DNA of 64,000 nt from JARRKC01 sp037388505 (GTDB taxonomy: Bacteria > Acidobacteriota > UBA6911 > RPQK01 > JAPXNP01). Under the pieces are notes generated by a model, which did no database searches, had not been told where the DNA came from, and saw only the letters and a program-made list of their open reading frames with translations. The stretch is taken from assembly GCA_037388505.1 (NCBI GenBank), contig JARRKC010000005.1, positions 38,275-102,274 of the forward strand, written 5' to 3'. The position numbers and the translations under genes were made by a program. Below are positions 18,965-27,510 of the stretch, piece after piece (position 1 is the first letter of the stretch; the number at the start of each line of letters is the position of its first letter).

Positions 18965-20263
18965 TCAGAAGTAGTACCGGACTGACAGGTAGTACAGGTC
19001 CGGATAGCTGCCGAACTCCGATTCGACCTGCGCTGAGGAACTTCCAGACGGCCTCTTTGGACCCGCACCGATACCCAGATAGGCCCCTCCCGACAGGTAG
19101 ACATTCTCCGAGAGGCTGTATTCGAGTGAGGGCACCGAATAGAACGACCCGTCGGCCAGGTTGACCAGTGTCTCAGCGTTCAGGGTCAGCAGCGGCGTCA
19201 AGTCCCGTGAGAGGCCTCCGGAGAGATAATGGCGACCCAGCAGATAGACGGCTCCCTCCCGATAGGCCGTGGTCGTGAGCTGCTGGAGGTAGTCCGAAGG
19301 GCTCCGCCCTCCGGCCTGATTGTAGTGATATTCCGCGAAGAGATAAGTGCCGTCGCGCAAGGTATAGTCGCTACCCGCACTCAGCCGAAAATAGTCCTGA
19401 TTCGGAAGGCGGTGGCTCTCCGTGAGCGCGCCCGCATAGACCTGCGCGGCCTCCACCCAGATTCCGGCGCCCGCCAGAGATCGCGTCACGTCGAAACCGA
19501 CCAGGAGATTCTCCTGAAATCCAACCGTGAGCACGGAGAAATCTGTGCGCAGGGTATAGAAGCGGCTGCGCAGGAAGAAAGCGCTGTTTCGGAATTCGAA
19601 GTCGCGGCCGAAGACGTAGCCGGCATCCAACTCCGACAGACTCCCCAGCGGGATCCGCAGGCGAACCGCATCGACGCCGACCCGGTCTTCGACATCCAGC
19701 TCGCTGTAGGTGAAGGGAGCGATGACATCGGTGGGATTGATGACTTTGGCTGCTCCCCAGGCGATGGCTTGACGCCCCACATAGAGATCGGCGAAGCTCA
19801 GGTGAAGGGTCAGGAATGCGCGGTCGAGGTTCTGGAGGATCGTGAAGCGCGCATCCACGGCCTGACTCTCTTCATCCGGGTACAGGAAGCGGTTCAGATC
19901 AAAAGCCCGGTAGTCGCTTCGAATCCCTCCTATAAACGAGGTGCCGATGAAGTTCAGCCGGGAATCCTGTATCCGGGGGGCGAAGTCGTATGCACCGGTC
20001 AGCGAGATATGCTCGTTCAAACGCCAGGACGCATCGATGCGAAAACGGGTGGCGTCGCCGGCGAGAACGCCGCTGGCGGGACCAAAAAGTCCGGATGCCG
20101 GGAAATCGTAGAAGAGAAGGTAGTCCTTGAGATAGCCTCCGAGTTTCACAGAGTCGGCCGCATTGAGCCGGGTTCCCGTCAATGCAGTCAGAGTGAAGAC
20201 TGCCAGGACGGCGGCGCAGGTACGGAGTTTCCGCTTTCCTCCCAGGTTGCCCGCCCACCCCAC
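18965..20263 (-). CDS. outer-membrane beta-barrel protein (porin-like)
   Basis: The protein has a signal peptide (RTCAAVLAVFTLTALTG...NAAD), many alternating amphipathic strands and a C-terminal aromatic end (LYYLSVRYYF) typical of Bam substrates. It resembles DUF1302/alginate-export-like barrels. The frame remains open to ATG 20458, but that extension is built from two dispersed repeats (20279-20298 and 20372-20425), so I prefer GTG 20263, which starts the protein just before the signal peptide with a positively charged n-region (about 432 residues). It is the last gene of the LolA-permease-ATPase operon and may be its outer-membrane partner. Confidence 0.8.
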   Translation of the reverse strand: MGWAGNLGGKRKLRTCAAVLAVFTLTALTGTRLNAADSVKLGGYLKDYLLFYDFPASGLFGPASGVLAGDATRFRIDASWRLNEHISLTGAYDFAPRIQDSRLNFIGTSFIGGIRSDYRAFDLNRFLYPDEESQAVDARFTILQNLDRAFLTLHLSFADLYVGRQAIAWGAAKVINPTDVIAPFTYSELDVEDRVGVDAVRLRIPLGSLSELDAGYVFGRDFEFRNSAFFLRSRFYTLRTDFSVLTVGFQENLLVGFDVTRSLAGAGIWVEAAQVYAGALTESHRLPNQDYFRLSAGSDYTLRDGTYLFAEYHYNQAGGRSPSDYLQQLTTTAYREGAVYLLGRHYLSGGLSRDLTPLLTLNAETLVNLADGSFYSVPSLEYSLSENVYLSGGAYLGIGAGPKRPSGSSSAQVESEFGSYPDLYYLSVRYYF

Positions 20264-20278
20264 GTTCCGCCCCACAAT

Positions 20279-20298
20279 CCGGGGGCGTGTTGCCCAAA
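20279..20298. repeat. solitary copy of the 20-bp end repeat CCGGGGGCGTGTTGCCCAAA
   Basis: This 20-mer is identical to both inverted ends of the 34725-35161 element. Here it stands alone just upstream of the barrel gene's signal peptide, as if one end of an element remained after excision or rearrangement. Confidence 0.85.
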
Positions 20299-20371
20299 CG
20301 GGCTCGGCACCGGCCTTGTTCTCGAGCTCCGCCATCACTGCGAATCCTCGACGGTGGATCTCGCTCGAAGC

Positions 20372-20425
20372 CGCAAAGTACACAAAGGATTCCTTTGTTT
20401 TGGAACCCTTGGCGATCCTTGCGGC
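20372..20425. repeat. CGCAAAG-type imperfect inverted repeat, copy 1
   Basis: GCCGCAAAG at the left and CCTTGCGGC at the right are imperfect inverted arms around a centre containing ACAAAGGATTCCTTTGTTT. The central AAAGGATTCCTTTGTTTTGGA recurs in inverse orientation near 45595-45625, and TGTTTTGGAGTCC near 63630. Such CGCAAAG repeats are widely dispersed in unrelated bacteria. Confidence 0.7.
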
Positions 20426-20476
20426 TTGGCGCGGAGTCGGCTCTGAACGGTCCGGCATGCAACCGAAGCCTTCATC

Positions 20477-21178
20477 TCAGTCCCTCGTCTCGTCCTTCTC
20501 CACACGCCCGTCTTTCAACGTCACGAGGCGGCGCGCCCGCTCCATGATCATCTCGTCGTGGGTGGAAAACAGAAATGTCATTCCTTTCGTCTTGTTGAGC
20601 TCCCGCATCATGTCGAGCAGGCCGGTGCCGGTCATCGAATCCAGATTGGCGGTCGGCTCGTCGGCCAGGATCAGAGAAGGCTCGGCGACGATCGCTCGCG
20701 CGACGGCAACCCGCTGCTGCTGCCCACCGGAGAGCTTCGTGGGGAGACGATCCGCCATTCCTCCCAGACCGATCTCTTCGAGAACCTTCTCAATGCGCCG
20801 GCGCCTCTCTCGAGCGGGGACGCCCTGCAGCAGCATGATGTACTCGATGTTTTCCGAGACGGTCAGGACCGGAATCAGGTTGTAGGCCTGGAACACGAAA
20901 CCGATGTGGTCCCTGCGAAAATCGGAGAGCTCCCCTCCGCTCATCGCGGAGATCCTCTTGCCGGCCAGCCACACCTCTCCCGTAGTGGGCGTGTCGAGAC
21001 CGGAAAGGACATTGAACAATGTCGTTTTGCCCGAACCCGACGGACCTACAACCGCGGTAAATTCGCCCTTCCGAACTTCGAGGTCAACACCACGCAGCGC
21101 TTCCACCGGAACGCCGTTGTCGGAATAGGTCTTGCGTATCCCCCGTGCTAAGATCACTTCCTCTGTCGGCATCTCCAA
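20477..21178 (-). CDS. ABC transporter ATP-binding protein (LolD/MacB type)
   Basis: The 233-residue ATPase has Walker A GPSGSGKTT, the Q-loop HIGFVFQAYNLIP, signature LSGGQQQRVAVARAI, Walker B LILADEPTANLD and a switch His in FLFSTHDE. The overall form is that of the LolD/MacB/FtsE group that drives FtsX-type permeases, working on lipoproteins or other envelope substrates from the periplasmic side. The upstream permease ends 4 bp before it. Confidence 0.93.
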   Translation of the reverse strand: MEMPTEEVILARGIRKTYSDNGVPVEALRGVDLEVRKGEFTAVVGPSGSGKTTLFNVLSGLDTPTTGEVWLAGKRISAMSGGELSDFRRDHIGFVFQAYNLIPVLTVSENIEYIMLLQGVPARERRRRIEKVLEEIGLGGMADRLPTKLSGGQQQRVAVARAIVAEPSLILADEPTANLDSMTGTGLLDMMRELNKTKGMTFLFSTHDEMIMERARRLVTLKDGRVEKDETRD

Positions 21179-21182
21179 CTCC

Positions 21183-22409
21183 TCAAAAGCTGCGCCTCAT
21201 GGCTTCGGCGGGCTGCATTCTCGCTGCATGTCCGGCCGGATACAGGCTGATTGCCAGGGTCAAAACGAAGACCACGATCGGATAGAGAATGAACTGCCGA
21301 ATCTGAAACTGCGGATAGAGGACATGGCGGAATGTCACGCCCATTGCCTCGATACCGGTGTAGTCGATTCCGAAATGATTGAGAGCTGCGACCGTCAGAG
21401 TGCCGAGCAGGATACCCAGGACCACCGCCAGCACTCCCAGGGCTGCAGCTTCGAAGAGGATCATCAAAGCCATGGCACGGGGACGAGTCCCCAGCGCCCT
21501 CAGCACCCCGAACTCGAACATCCTTTCATGCATCGACATGAACAGCGTGTTGAGAATGCCCAGGGCCACGATAGCGAACAGGATCAGACCGATGATCAGC
21601 AGTGAGAACTGAGAGAGCTCGAGGGCCATCTTCAACTGCGGGAGCAGAACCCACCACCCCACAGCTTCGTTCCCGCCCGTGGAATAGTCGGACCAGACCG
21701 ATGATCGCTCCTGGACGGCGTACGAAGAGTTCGACAGCTGGATGGCGATCTCGTGTATTCGGTCGCCGAGGCCGAGCATCTCCTGAGCACGACCGAGGCG
21801 GACGAAGGCCATGCCCCGATCCATCTCGGTGATGTTCAAGTGAAAGATCCCAGAGACTCTGAACATGGCTTGGGAGAGCTGTCCGGTACCGACCTGCGCC
21901 ACGGTCAGAACGATGCGGCTGCCGATCTCGGCCTCGAGGAGATCGGCCAGCCTGTCGCCGATGACGAGGTCGTTGACCTCTCCCTCGGGGAAGAAATCTC
22001 CTTGAATAATGGTGTCGTCGATTTGGGAAATATGACGCTCCATCGCCGGGTTGACGCCGACCAGCTGGACGGCCGACAGGTTGGCCGGCGAAGTGATCAT
22101 GGCGAACGACATCACGCGCTCGGTGAAGTAACGGATTCGCGAATCCGACCCGAGTCGTGCCACCAGTTCCTTTCGATGCAGAATCGCCTTCCCCACCTCC
22201 GGAAGCTCCCGGTAACCGTCGCGGTGGATTTGCCCGTCCCCCAGATAGGACTGGGTAGCCGATTCGATGAGATTCTCCTCCATCCCTTTGATCAAGGCGT
22301 CCGAAGCCATCAGTGCGGCCAGACCGATCCCAATAGCCGTGCCTGCAATGAAGGCTCGCCGCTTGTTGCGGAACAGGTTGCGGACTCCCAATCTGAGATA
22401 GAAGAGCAT
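21183..22409 (-). CDS. ABC transporter permease, FtsX/LolE family
   Basis: The 408-residue protein has the four-helix MacB/FtsX plan: one helix near the N terminus (NKRRAFIAGTAIGIGLAALM), a periplasmic domain of about 220 residues (GDRLADLLEAEIGSRIVLTV), and three C-terminal helices with HERMFEFGVLRALGTRPRAM as the ATPase-coupling segment. It is paralogous to the neighbouring permease, so the pair probably forms a heterodimer as in LolCE. Confidence 0.92.
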   Translation of the reverse strand: MLFYLRLGVRNLFRNKRRAFIAGTAIGIGLAALMASDALIKGMEENLIESATQSYLGDGQIHRDGYRELPEVGKAILHRKELVARLGSDSRIRYFTERVMSFAMITSPANLSAVQLVGVNPAMERHISQIDDTIIQGDFFPEGEVNDLVIGDRLADLLEAEIGSRIVLTVAQVGTGQLSQAMFRVSGIFHLNITEMDRGMAFVRLGRAQEMLGLGDRIHEIAIQLSNSSYAVQERSSVWSDYSTGGNEAVGWWVLLPQLKMALELSQFSLLIIGLILFAIVALGILNTLFMSMHERMFEFGVLRALGTRPRAMALMILFEAAALGVLAVVLGILLGTLTVAALNHFGIDYTGIEAMGVTFRHVLYPQFQIRQFILYPIVVFVLTLAISLYPAGHAARMQPAEAMRRSF

Positions 22410-22420
22410 GGTGATTCTCT

Positions 22421-23638
22421 CTAGTGAGTCCGCAGTGCTTTGGCCGGCTCGATGTGCGCCGCTCGGAGCGCAGGGAAAATGCTGACGAAGCAGGCCGCCA
22501 GCAGGACGGTCAGTGCCGGAACGTAAAGGCTGAAGGCGTTGACCTCGCAGTAGTAGTGTGTGAACACCATGCCTCCGTACGTGAAAGAAGTCGGCATGGG
22601 GATGCCATGACGGGACAAGTAAGAGTTGACGCCGAGGGAAGCGATTGTCCCCGCCACGACCGAGAGGACGGCCATCATCCCCGCCTCCAGCACGACCAAG
22701 CGGAAGACTTGGAACGGTCGGGTTCCCATCGCCCGCAATACCCCGTACTCGCGCGTTCTCTCGAGCACGATCATCAGGATCGTGTTCAGCACGCCGACGG
22801 CGACGATCAGGATGATAATCAGTTGCAGAACCCAGTTCCCGCGCTTGTCGGCCTGCATCGCAATATAGAAGGAGCGGGCAAAGACCTGCCAGGGCTCAAC
22901 GGAGAGATTCGGGTCATTGAGTGTCTGCCGGATTCGCTCGGTGAGAGAAGGGACGATTCCAAGACTCGTCGCGATCACGACGATCTCTTGAGCCTCATCG
23001 TCGAGAACGAACAGATCCTGGGCATCGGCGATGTGCAAATAACAGCTGGTCAGATCGCTGTTCTCGTCTCCGGTCTTCATTAGACCGACGATCTTGTAGA
23101 GATCGTTGGCGATCGATCCGTCGGCAGCTTGGGAGACGATCACCAGTTCATCCCCGACGTGGGCCTCCAGTCGGCGTGCCAGCCCTTCCCCGAGCACCGC
23201 CTCATGGCTGGGCTGGGGAAGGAGGACCTGACCCTGGACGATCTTGCGATCGAACCGGGTCGCTTCGTTCTCCAGCGTTGGGTCGACTCCGATGATGTTC
23301 GTTCCGGCGGCCTTCTCGCCGACCGATGCCAGTCCGGCCGCCAGCACGCGAGGAGCCCAGGCCTCGACCCCCGAGATCTCGGTCAGGCGGTGCCCCACTT
23401 TTTGATAGTCGTGAATGGAATCATACAGCGACGGTCGATCCGTATAGCCTTTCTCGTGGATCTGGATGTGGCCGAGGCGGTTTCTGGTGAAGGCGTTGAT
23501 GATGCGGTTGTAGGTGCCGTCGGCAAGCGAGAGGGAAATCGAGGCAAGAGTGAATCCACCGAACATCGTGAGCACGGTGAGAATCGTGCGTCTTCGTTGT
23601 CGGAAGATGTTCCGCCAGGCGATCTTGAAGATGAGCAT
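22421..23638 (-). CDS. ABC transporter permease, FtsX/LolC family
   Basis: The 405-residue protein has the same layout as its neighbour: NIFRQRRRTILTVLTMFGG at the N-terminal helix, a large periplasmic domain (EAVLGEGLARRLEAHVGDEL), and the coupling segment RTREYGVLRAMGTRPFQVF before the last helices. It starts 9 bp after the LolA-like gene and ends 11 bp before the second permease. Confidence 0.92.
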   Translation of the reverse strand: MLIFKIAWRNIFRQRRRTILTVLTMFGGFTLASISLSLADGTYNRIINAFTRNRLGHIQIHEKGYTDRPSLYDSIHDYQKVGHRLTEISGVEAWAPRVLAAGLASVGEKAAGTNIIGVDPTLENEATRFDRKIVQGQVLLPQPSHEAVLGEGLARRLEAHVGDELVIVSQAADGSIANDLYKIVGLMKTGDENSDLTSCYLHIADAQDLFVLDDEAQEIVVIATSLGIVPSLTERIRQTLNDPNLSVEPWQVFARSFYIAMQADKRGNWVLQLIIILIVAVGVLNTILMIVLERTREYGVLRAMGTRPFQVFRLVVLEAGMMAVLSVVAGTIASLGVNSYLSRHGIPMPTSFTYGGMVFTHYYCEVNAFSLYVPALTVLLAACFVSIFPALRAAHIEPAKALRTH

Positions 23639-23647
23639 GGATCGAGC

Positions 23648-24406
23648 CTATGGCCGTGACCTGAGGTTTCGCAGAGAGAAGATCTCCGGCGAGAGGGAAA
23701 CGTTGAATTCCAGGTCGAGGTAGCGCACCGTGGTTCCGTTGCCCTCCTTGTTCTCGGGCACCATCTCCATTTCTGCGGGAATGCGACGCTTATCGAAGGT
23801 CCGGATATCACCGTAATGGAGCGTCCGCATCAGCTCATTCCTTTCGCCGTAGTACTTCTGCCAAATGGGCAAAGAGGTGTCGGCATCGACTGCGATCAGT
23901 ACTTGGCTCCATACGATCGGACGTCCCGGCTTGGGAATGCATTCGATGTAGAGTTCCCCTTCTTTCGCGTCGTCGGGAGTGACGAGATGGAAATCGTAGT
24001 CGTCCAGGAACGTATATTCCTTGACCAAATCGTCATTTGTGAAGTCGGACCCCATCCAGGAGCTCATCATCATGGAAGGAGGGATCTTGATGACTTTGTT
24101 GGTCTTGGGCAGGTAGTTCCACATCTCGGTCCCGATTCGCAGAGTGGCCACTCCACGTTCCTTGGCCGGCTCGAGGATCCGAACGAATGTCTTCTCCAGA
24201 GTCTCCGTCCAGACTTCCATGGTCAGCGTCCGCTGCCAGTGTGGCGTAACGATCTCCATTTCCAGCTTGCCGTGGCTGGCATCGGAGCGGTACAGATCAT
24301 CGATCTTCTTGATGATCGCGGTGGCGTCGCGCTCACCCGCTTGAGCCAAGGCAGTCGAACAGGTCAACAGCGCCAGGCAGAGTACCCAGAGAAGTCGTGA
24401 AGCCAT
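23648..24406 (-). CDS. outer membrane lipoprotein-sorting (LolA-like) protein
   Basis: From ATG 24406 the protein has 252 residues and a signal peptide (LLWVLCLALLTCSTALAQA). The ribosome site GAGGAGG lies 9 nt before. The mature part has the LolA/LppX-like pattern: KLEMEIVTPHWQRTLTME, RIGTEMWNYLPKTNKVIKIP, SWMGSDFTNDDL and an IECIPKPGRP segment. It is probably a periplasmic hydrophobic-substrate carrier that receives cargo from the ABC complex encoded downstream. The 25 codons in front are not needed. Confidence 0.88.
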   Translation of the reverse strand: MASRLLWVLCLALLTCSTALAQAGERDATAIIKKIDDLYRSDASHGKLEMEIVTPHWQRTLTMEVWTETLEKTFVRILEPAKERGVATLRIGTEMWNYLPKTNKVIKIPPSMMMSSWMGSDFTNDDLVKEYTFLDDYDFHLVTPDDAKEGELYIECIPKPGRPIVWSQVLIAVDADTSLPIWQKYYGERNELMRTLHYGDIRTFDKRRIPAEMEMVPENKEGNGTTVRYLDLEFNVSLSPEIFSLRNLRSRP

Positions 24407-24585
24407 GAGCCTGTCCTCCTCGCGGGCTACCCGAGCAGGCGGTCGGTCTACTCGGCAAGTGCCCGCACTTGCAGAAATCACTACCGATCCGTTTCGTTAT
24501 CTTGTTCTATTGGCACTGATTGGGTCAACCTGAGCCTAAAGGACTCAAGTCGGCGTGCCGATGAAAGATCTGGAGGATTGCGCGA

Positions 24586-25413
24586 ATGAAAAGAATGATC
24601 AAGTGTCCCGCCTGTGGATTTTCCCAGGAGGAATCTGCGCAGGATTGCCCCCGTTGCGGTATTGTCTTCGCGAAATTCTATGCCCGTGCCACGGCTGAGG
24701 TCGAGCCGCCGCCACCCCCTCAGGAGGAAGTGGAGGAGTCTAAGATCGGTTGGTATCAACTGCTGCGGCCGGTTCTGCGTGCTGCGCGATGGCTGACCGT
24801 AGCCGGTTCGGTGATGCTCATTTTCCTAATTCTGCGTCCTGCGCCGCCGCTCCTGGTGAGAATGACACCGGAAGCGGAGCGCACGGCCGAGGCGAAGATC
24901 TCCCAGTTCGAGCGCTTCGTTCGAGCAGGCAAGGCAAGGACTCTCAGTCTCGACGAGACGGAACTTAACTCCTGGCTGCACAATAGCCTGGACTTCGACC
25001 ATCCGGTGACCCCGGAGAAAGCTCCCTCGGCCGCGACTCAGGTCACATCCGCAGGGCTGCAACCCAACACGGAAGTGTCGGCCCTCGAACAGGAGACGAC
25101 CCGTGCGTCCGTCACTGACGTGAGAGTCGGGCTCAAAGACGATCACGTCAAGACCTATGTTCGGTTTCAGCTCTACGGCAAAGACATGTCGTTCGAACTC
25201 GAGGGGACCCTGGGAGCAGCCGACGGATACCTTCGCCTCGAACCGACGGCCGGGCGTCTGGGCTCTTGCCCTCTTCCCACCTCGACTCTCAACGCCGCCG
25301 TCAGTCGGCTTCTGGAATCGCCGGAGAATCGAGAGAAGCTGCGCCTGCCTGATTATGTCAACAGCCTGGCCGTAGCCAACGGCGAACTCCAAGTCGAATT
25401 CGCCGGACGGTAG
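24586..25413 (+). CDS. zinc-ribbon membrane protein of unknown function
   Basis: The 275-residue protein opens with a four-cysteine zinc ribbon (IKCPACGFSQEE...CPRCGIVFAKF), then a proline-rich acidic linker and one transmembrane helix (LTVAGSVMLIFLILRP). The remaining 170 residues face the other side of the membrane and start with a helical region (AEAKISQFERFVRAGKARTL). TCTGGAGG precedes the ATG. It is divergent from the LolA operon. I do not recognise the C-terminal domain. Confidence 0.78.
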   Translation: MKRMIKCPACGFSQEESAQDCPRCGIVFAKFYARATAEVEPPPPPQEEVEESKIGWYQLLRPVLRAARWLTVAGSVMLIFLILRPAPPLLVRMTPEAERTAEAKISQFERFVRAGKARTLSLDETELNSWLHNSLDFDHPVTPEKAPSAATQVTSAGLQPNTEVSALEQETTRASVTDVRVGLKDDHVKTYVRFQLYGKDMSFELEGTLGAADGYLRLEPTAGRLGSCPLPTSTLNAAVSRLLESPENREKLRLPDYVNSLAVANGELQVEFAGR

Positions 25414-25949
25414 ACCGGAGACCGGAGAAGAGAACTTCCGAGTCGAAGCCGGAAGCTAGAGACTTGCGGACGGCGTTCGGCATGTGAGAGGGGATCAGGG
25501 CTCCGTCTTGACTCGGGATCGGGAGTGGCTGCGCCGGATCCCTGCTGAATATCGATTGAGCAGCGCTGCGACGTCGTCCGCAAGCCGCTCCAGAGTCAGA
25601 CAATTCCCATAACCGAGATCTGTCGCCAGGATCAGGTCGTAACGACATTCTTCGAGCGAGCCCTCAGCAATATTGAGGAAACGGATTTTGTCAGCCGCGC
25701 CCCGCTTCTTGAACCCCTCTGCAATGTTCGCCGGAACCGAGACCGCTGCCCGGCGCAATTGGGACGTCAACCCGTACAATTCGAATTTGGGGAAGTCCCG
25801 GGTCATCGAGTAGATCTCGAGGACGAGATGATGAGCCCGCCTCCAAACCACCAACTCCCTGAAAGATCGCGCGCGTTGCTTCTCCATTGCTCACAAGGAA
25901 CGCACACCTTGCGCGATCTGTAAAACTCCTCCGGTCTCCGGTCTCCGGT
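25414..25949. repeat. perfect 15-bp inverted repeats enclosing the four-helix-bundle gene
   Basis: ACCGGAGACCGGAGA at 25414-25428 begins right after the stop codon of the preceding gene, and TCTCCGGTCTCCGGT at 25935-25949 ends just before the stop of the next gene. They are exact reverse complements and belong to the heptad family (GGAGACC units). The 536-bp segment between the outer edges holds only the four-helix-bundle gene, so the segment could be a small cassette. Confidence 0.8.
25495..25887 (-). CDS. four-helix-bundle protein (23S rRNA-intervening-sequence / Avd-like family)
   Basis: The 130-residue protein begins ARSFRELVVWRRAHHLVLEI and has YGLTSQLRRAAVSVPANIAE, then FLNIAEGSLEECRYDLILA, which are the signature segments of the TIGR02436 four-helix-bundle family. 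Relatives occur inside 23S rRNA intervening sequences and as Avd accessory proteins in diversity-generating retroelements; most are orphans. The fold is a basic nucleic-acid-binding pentamer in Avd. No reverse transcriptase is nearby. It is enclosed by inverted heptad repeats, which may be its target (inference). Confidence 0.92.
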   Translation of the reverse strand: MEKQRARSFRELVVWRRAHHLVLEIYSMTRDFPKFELYGLTSQLRRAAVSVPANIAEGFKKRGAADKIRFLNIAEGSLEECRYDLILATDLGYGNCLTLERLADDVAALLNRYSAGIRRSHSRSRVKTEP

Positions 25950-25951
25950 AT

Positions 25952-27415
25952 TCAGACCGGTCGGTCTTTGAGGTAGAGCGGCTTGAAGCGGTAGGTCTCG
26001 TCTCGCCAGGAGAGCATCTTGACCTTGCGCAGGCTGGCCTTGATCACCTCCGTATTTCGCAGGGACTCCCTGAGGAGGTCGCCCGCGATGCGAGGTCGGC
26101 CGTAGAAGCGCATGTAGGCATATCGCTGGAATCGCAACAGCTGTTTCCCTGACACGAAGCGCCGCTGAAACGCGACCTGATCGCTGGTCAGCGTGTCCCA
26201 GTTGATCTCTTTCAGCTGGAGGAGCCCTTTCTCCATGAGTTCCGAGAAGATTCGGGTGCCGGGGATGGGAATGACGATATTGAAGTTCGCTTTACGCAGC
26301 GGTAATTCACAGGCGAACTTGATGGTCTCGCGGATCTCCCCTTCGGTTTCATCGAGGAAACCGATCATGAAATAACCGGTCAGACGGATTCCGCTGCAAT
26401 TCGTGACTTCGGCCGCTTTCGCTCGAATCTTCTCCACGGTTACACGTTTGTCGATGACCTTCTGGACGCGTGCCGTTCCGGACTCAACCCCCACGGCCAA
26501 CGCCTCACAGCCGGCCGCCTCCATGATCTGCAGCATTTCCGGATAGAGAGAATCGATGCGCACACCGTTCGGACAGTCCCACCTCAAATTGAGCCCGGAA
26601 TCGATCAATGCTTCGCAAAGCGCAAAGACGTACTTCTTATTGAGCGTGAACTCGTCGTCCAGGATGCTGAACCGGTTGACTCCGTACCGTGATTTGAGCA
26701 GGCGAAGCTCCTCGACGACATGGTCGGGGCTGCGGTGACGCAGCTTCTTTCCGGAAAGACGCGGTGCATTGCAGTACGTGCAGGGATAAGGACAACCGCG
26801 CGTCGTCACCATGGGGTAGTACTCATCCCAGATGAACCCTGGATAAGTTTCGGGCTGGACCAGGTCCCAGGCTGGGATGCCAAAGCGGTCCAGGTCGAGG
26901 CCGAAGCTGGGCTGGTTGACGACGATCCGATCCTCCCCCCGATGACGCCACACGAGACCCGGAATCGAGACTAGACTCTCCTCGGGAATCGCCGGACCGA
27001 ACTCACGGAAGAGATCGAGCAAGGGTGGAAGCCCCTCCTCTGCCTCGGCCTGCCAGGCGAAATCAATGTGCGGCATGTCCCCGAGAACGAACTCAGGCAA
27101 AGCCGAGGGATGAGGTCCTCCGACCAGTGTAAGCGCCTCAGGACGGACGCTCTTGACGATCTCGGCATGATAACGGACATAATTGTGGTCCCTGCTGTAG
27201 CAGCGAAAACCGACCACATCGAACTCTCCCTCCCGAACGTAGCGGCTGAATTCCGAGAATGTGATGCGGTCTTTGGGACAATCGAGCATCGTGACATCGA
27301 AGCCCGCCGATCGGAGAGCCGTCCCCAGATAGAGGAGCCCCAGGTCGGGCGCGATCTGGAAATTCTTCCCTTCGCGAATTGGAAGAACGAGTAGAACCTT
27401 CAGTGACATAGGCAT
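25952..27415 (-). CDS. B12-binding domain radical SAM protein
   Basis: The 487-residue protein has an N-terminal cobalamin-binding-like domain (KVLLVLPIREGKN...LGLLYLGTALRSAGFDV) of about 150 residues, then a radical SAM barrel with the CPYPCTYC motif (CxxxCxxC) and IRLTGYFMIGFLDETEGEI. A C-terminal extension follows (YAYMRFYGRPRI). The substrate is unknown. It lies on the minus strand, next to the inverted repeats around the four-helix-bundle gene. Confidence 0.88.
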   Translation of the reverse strand: MPMSLKVLLVLPIREGKNFQIAPDLGLLYLGTALRSAGFDVTMLDCPKDRITFSEFSRYVREGEFDVVGFRCYSRDHNYVRYHAEIVKSVRPEALTLVGGPHPSALPEFVLGDMPHIDFAWQAEAEEGLPPLLDLFREFGPAIPEESLVSIPGLVWRHRGEDRIVVNQPSFGLDLDRFGIPAWDLVQPETYPGFIWDEYYPMVTTRGCPYPCTYCNAPRLSGKKLRHRSPDHVVEELRLLKSRYGVNRFSILDDEFTLNKKYVFALCEALIDSGLNLRWDCPNGVRIDSLYPEMLQIMEAAGCEALAVGVESGTARVQKVIDKRVTVEKIRAKAAEVTNCSGIRLTGYFMIGFLDETEGEIRETIKFACELPLRKANFNIVIPIPGTRIFSELMEKGLLQLKEINWDTLTSDQVAFQRRFVSGKQLLRFQRYAYMRFYGRPRIAGDLLRESLRNTEVIKASLRKVKMLSWRDETYRFKPLYLKDRPV

Positions 27416-27484
27416 TGTTGGAAGATTGATCCCAATTCTTCACGACCTGCCCGGCAAGGTCAAGCCGGGCACTGGTGAGTGTCC

Positions 27485-27510
27485 GGGTTCCGAGTCGCGA
27501 GTCCCGAGTT
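27485..27510. repeat. TCC-type heptad array at the porin stop codon
   Basis: GGGTTCCGAGTCGCGAGTCC continues as CGAGTTC up to the stop codon of the minus-strand porin gene at 27510-27512. The units are TCCGAGT-like. Confidence 0.6.

Noticed and set aside
19229..20446. 405-codon plus-strand frame opposite the barrel gene
   Set aside because: Complement of a clear outer-membrane protein; the product has no recognisable domain or signal peptide.
25495..25887. Diversity-generating retroelement around the Avd-like gene
   Set aside because: No reverse transcriptase, template repeat or variable repeat pair with adenine-biased changes was seen nearby.
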